Shown piece by piece: positions 6,850 through 8,694 of a DNA stretch of 8,694 nt (its first letter is position 1; the number at the start of each line of letters is the position of its first letter). A program made the translations under genes and the position numbers. The DNA lies in NCBI GenBank assembly GCA_021399405.1, contig JAAFKL010000044.1, positions 1-8,694 on the forward strand. The letters run 5' to 3'. The notes below the pieces were generated by a model. It was not told where the DNA came from, did not search any database, and saw nothing but the letters and a program-made list of their open reading frames with translations. Source of the DNA: Candidatus Heimdallarchaeota archaeon. GTDB lineage: Archaea > Asgardarchaeota > Heimdallarchaeia > Heimdallarchaeales > Kariarchaeaceae.

Positions 6850-8694
6850 TTACATTTTATATTTGATACCAACAGCATTTAGAATAAATTGTAATTGCTC
6901 AAATTTCCGAATTGTCATAGGTTCATTATTTATTGATTTTAAATAGAGTTGATCATCTACCCAAAGTTGATTTAGGTACGATATCTTATCGATCACGGAA
7001 GATAAAACAGGAATTTGAATCAGTTCAGGGGAAATACGGATCTCTATATCAAAATCAATTAACGATGCCTGGGATGGAATTTTCAGAAAATATCCGCAGG
7101 GAAAGCTATTCAACATAATCATCCAAATCTCAGTACTAGAATCGATTCGTGTTTTGATCTCCAACACTTTGTTGCTCAATATTAAGTTAGATAAGTGCAA
7201 AATAACTAACGGATCTGTAGGAGGTATGAGATGGACTTGAGTGGGATCAAAGTTTTCAAATTCATCCTTATCAGAATGAGAATCCATTAATTCTTGGATA
7301 TGATTAACAACCAAGGGTGTACTCAATTGGATTTCTTTATACAATTCAAAATAATAACCCTCAATTATCTGATCTGATTTTATTAACTCATGTTTAATCC
7401 TATTTATTTCTGAATATGATAATCCTAAATATCGAGATAATTGATTAATAGTGAGTGGGGGGTTCGTTGAAAGAATTTGTTGAACTATCTTCCCAATATC
7501 ATTTAATGATTTGTCATTTACATATGTAGCATTATGATTTAGAATTGTCCAGATTTGTATTTGAGGATTAAATCCCTGTGATAAATCACGATGAATGCAA
7601 CGGACTTGCTCAAGATAGCGAATTCTAGCAAGAATCATCTTTCTGGGCTGATCGATTCTTGATAATATCTGTGAAGTTGATTGAGATTCGCTCTCCAACA
7701 ATAATAAAATGCGATGATCAATATTATTTAATTTAGGGTGCCTAGGCCACGCCTTGATAATTACAGGTAGAATATCCTTATGAATGAAACCTAATCTATA
7801 ATTAATACCTGCAGTATATATCACATTTGTAAGATCGATTGATGACATATCTGAAGGCAATCTAACAAATAATGAATTGAAATCTTCTAATTGAATCAGT
7901 TCATGTAGAATCTCACCTGCAGGTAGAATTGATCCAAACATTTGTTTATCCACATACCATGTTCCCAATTTTTTCATAGAAAATGGATTGTAACCAGAGG
8001 CTTGTTTACGATCTAGTAAGAGGCTTAAACCCCCTTCTTGGAAAATATAACCTCTTTTTTGGAGAGATGAAATCATTTTCTTAGTAAGTGAAACATACGG
8101 ACTATCTGTGAAATCAATAGATAAAGAGATGTTGTTATTTTTTGCCCATTCTTTCAGCTGATACTCAATTTCTGCAAGATCTCTCTTAGTTTTAATTAAT
8201 CGGTTGAATCCCTTAACGACATACTGATTAGATTTTCCTTGTTTTTTTAGATTGAATTGCGCTTGGGGAATTCCATCTAGGAAAAACCAGTAATTAGCAT
8301 CAGAGAAATCAAAATTTTGTTCAAGTTTTATAACCTCAACCAACGCATCACGTTTCTCCAGGATAAAAGCAGGGGTCTCTTCCCAATTGATATCAAATAT
8401 TTGACTTTCTTGTATATGACTAAAATATTCGTCACTAGACCCGTTTCGCATTAACCCCCTTGTAATATGAGATTGAGCTGAGATTTCATAGATATCGTTC
8501 TCAACTTGCGAAATCGTGCAGCCTGACAGCATTGCAATTTGTTTTATTGTGAGAAATGGGTAATGCCCCAGTATGGTTGAAACTGTATTTTCATTGAGTT
8601 GAGATCCTTCAGATTGTAAATAAGGAAATAAATCCTTATCTCGAATAAATTCTTCCCAGTGGTACAATTTATCCTGAAATTTGATTATATTCCA
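6850..8694 (-). CDS. Large multi-winged-helix protein with internal duplication, function unknown; 5' end beyond right edge
   Basis: The frame is open from the TAA at 6852-6850 to the right edge (614 codons). An in-frame TTG at 8667-8665 could start a 605-residue protein, but the nine codons above it are also open and no ATG is near, so I read the gene as 5'-truncated. Numbering from that TTG, helix-turn-helix segments are visible at about 27-70, 315-360 and 388-437. Two mixed alpha/beta segments (about 99-212 and 486-605) resemble each other, and the first and third helix-turn-helix also match without gaps, indicating an internal duplication. The HLIPPTDPLV stretch (479-488) followed by a strand-rich tail is faintly like the C-terminal part of AlkZ/YcaQ (HTH_42) proteins. 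I see no ATPase, nuclease or membrane motif. It probably binds DNA; its job is unknown. It sits directly upstream of the E2F-like gene on the same strand. Confidence 0.7.
   Translation of the reverse strand, partial: WNIIKFQDKLYHWEEFIRDKDLFPYLQSEGSQLNENTVSTILGHYPFLTIKQIAMLSGCTISQVENDIYEISAQSHITRGLMRNGSSDEYFSHIQESQIFDINWEETPAFILEKRDALVEVIKLEQNFDFSDANYWFFLDGIPQAQFNLKKQGKSNQYVVKGFNRLIKTKRDLAEIEYQLKEWAKNNNISLSIDFTDSPYVSLTKKMISSLQKRGYIFQEGGLSLLLDRKQASGYNPFSMKKLGTWYVDKQMFGSILPAGEILHELIQLEDFNSLFVRLPSDMSSIDLTNVIYTAGINYRLGFIHKDILPVIIKAWPRHPKLNNIDHRILLLLESESQSTSQILSRIDQPRKMILARIRYLEQVRCIHRDLSQGFNPQIQIWTILNHNATYVNDKSLNDIGKIVQQILSTNPPLTINQLSRYLGLSYSEINRIKHELIKSDQIIEGYYFELYKEIQLSTPLVVNHIQELMDSHSDKDEFENFDPTQVHLIPPTDPLVILHLSNLILSNKVLEIKTRIDSSTEIWMIMLNSFPCGYFLKIPSQASLIDFDIEIRISPELIQIPVLSSVIDKISYLNQLWVDDQLYLKSINNEPMTIRKFEQLQFILNAVGIKYKM

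Noticed and set aside
6933..7118. 61-residue plus-strand frame opposite the large winged-helix gene
   Set aside because: It is antisense to a long open frame with clear protein structure and has no start context or homology signal.
8257..8265. QAQ tripeptide (residues 135-137) in the large protein, resembling the catalytic QxQ of AlkZ glycosylases
   Set aside because: In AlkZ the motif lies in the N-terminal winged-helix region. Here it sits in a strand of the mixed alpha/beta domain and is not kept in the second repeat copy (PCGYF), so it is probably coincidence.

Overview
The window is AT-rich and looks archaeal, most likely from an Asgard archaeon of the Heimdallarchaeia type. That placement is an inference from gene content. 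There is a stand-alone Lrp/AsnC ligand-binding (RAM) protein, an E2F/DP-type winged-helix protein, TTG and GTG starts, weak Shine-Dalgarno signals, and oligo-T tracts where archaeal terminators are expected. No rRNA, tRNA, CRISPR array or transposase was seen, and no non-coding stretch exceeds about 120 bases.

Left block, minus strand (1-1971). Reading in the direction of transcription, the genes are an MTAP/PNP-family nucleoside phosphorylase, a DegV/FakB-like lipid-binding protein, and a cyclophilin-like protein cut off by the left edge. The phosphorylase carries a 6-oxopurine-type pocket. The last start codon directly abuts the degV stop codon (TAG then ATG), so these look like one operon.

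Centre, plus strand (2107-5999). A divergent promoter region separates the phosphorylase from an M17 leucyl aminopeptidase. Next come a three-helix membrane methyl-accepting chemotaxis-type transducer with no extracellular sensor domain, and a PLP-dependent class I aminotransferase. Together the aminopeptidase, aminotransferase and RAM protein suggest peptide and amino-acid turnover with amino-acid sensing.

Right block, minus strand (6003-8694). In transcription order these are a large protein with several winged helices and an internal duplication (5' end beyond the right edge), the small E2F/DP-like winged-helix protein, and the RAM protein, which ends tail-to-tail with the aminotransferase with 3 bases between the stops. 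All three look regulatory or ligand/DNA-binding. A 9-T tract lies after the E2F-like gene, and an archaeal TATA-like box precedes the RAM gene.

The most interesting items are the E2F/DP-like factor, with its RRIYD recognition motif outside a eukaryotic context, and the neighbouring large duplicated winged-helix protein, which I cannot assign to a characterised function.
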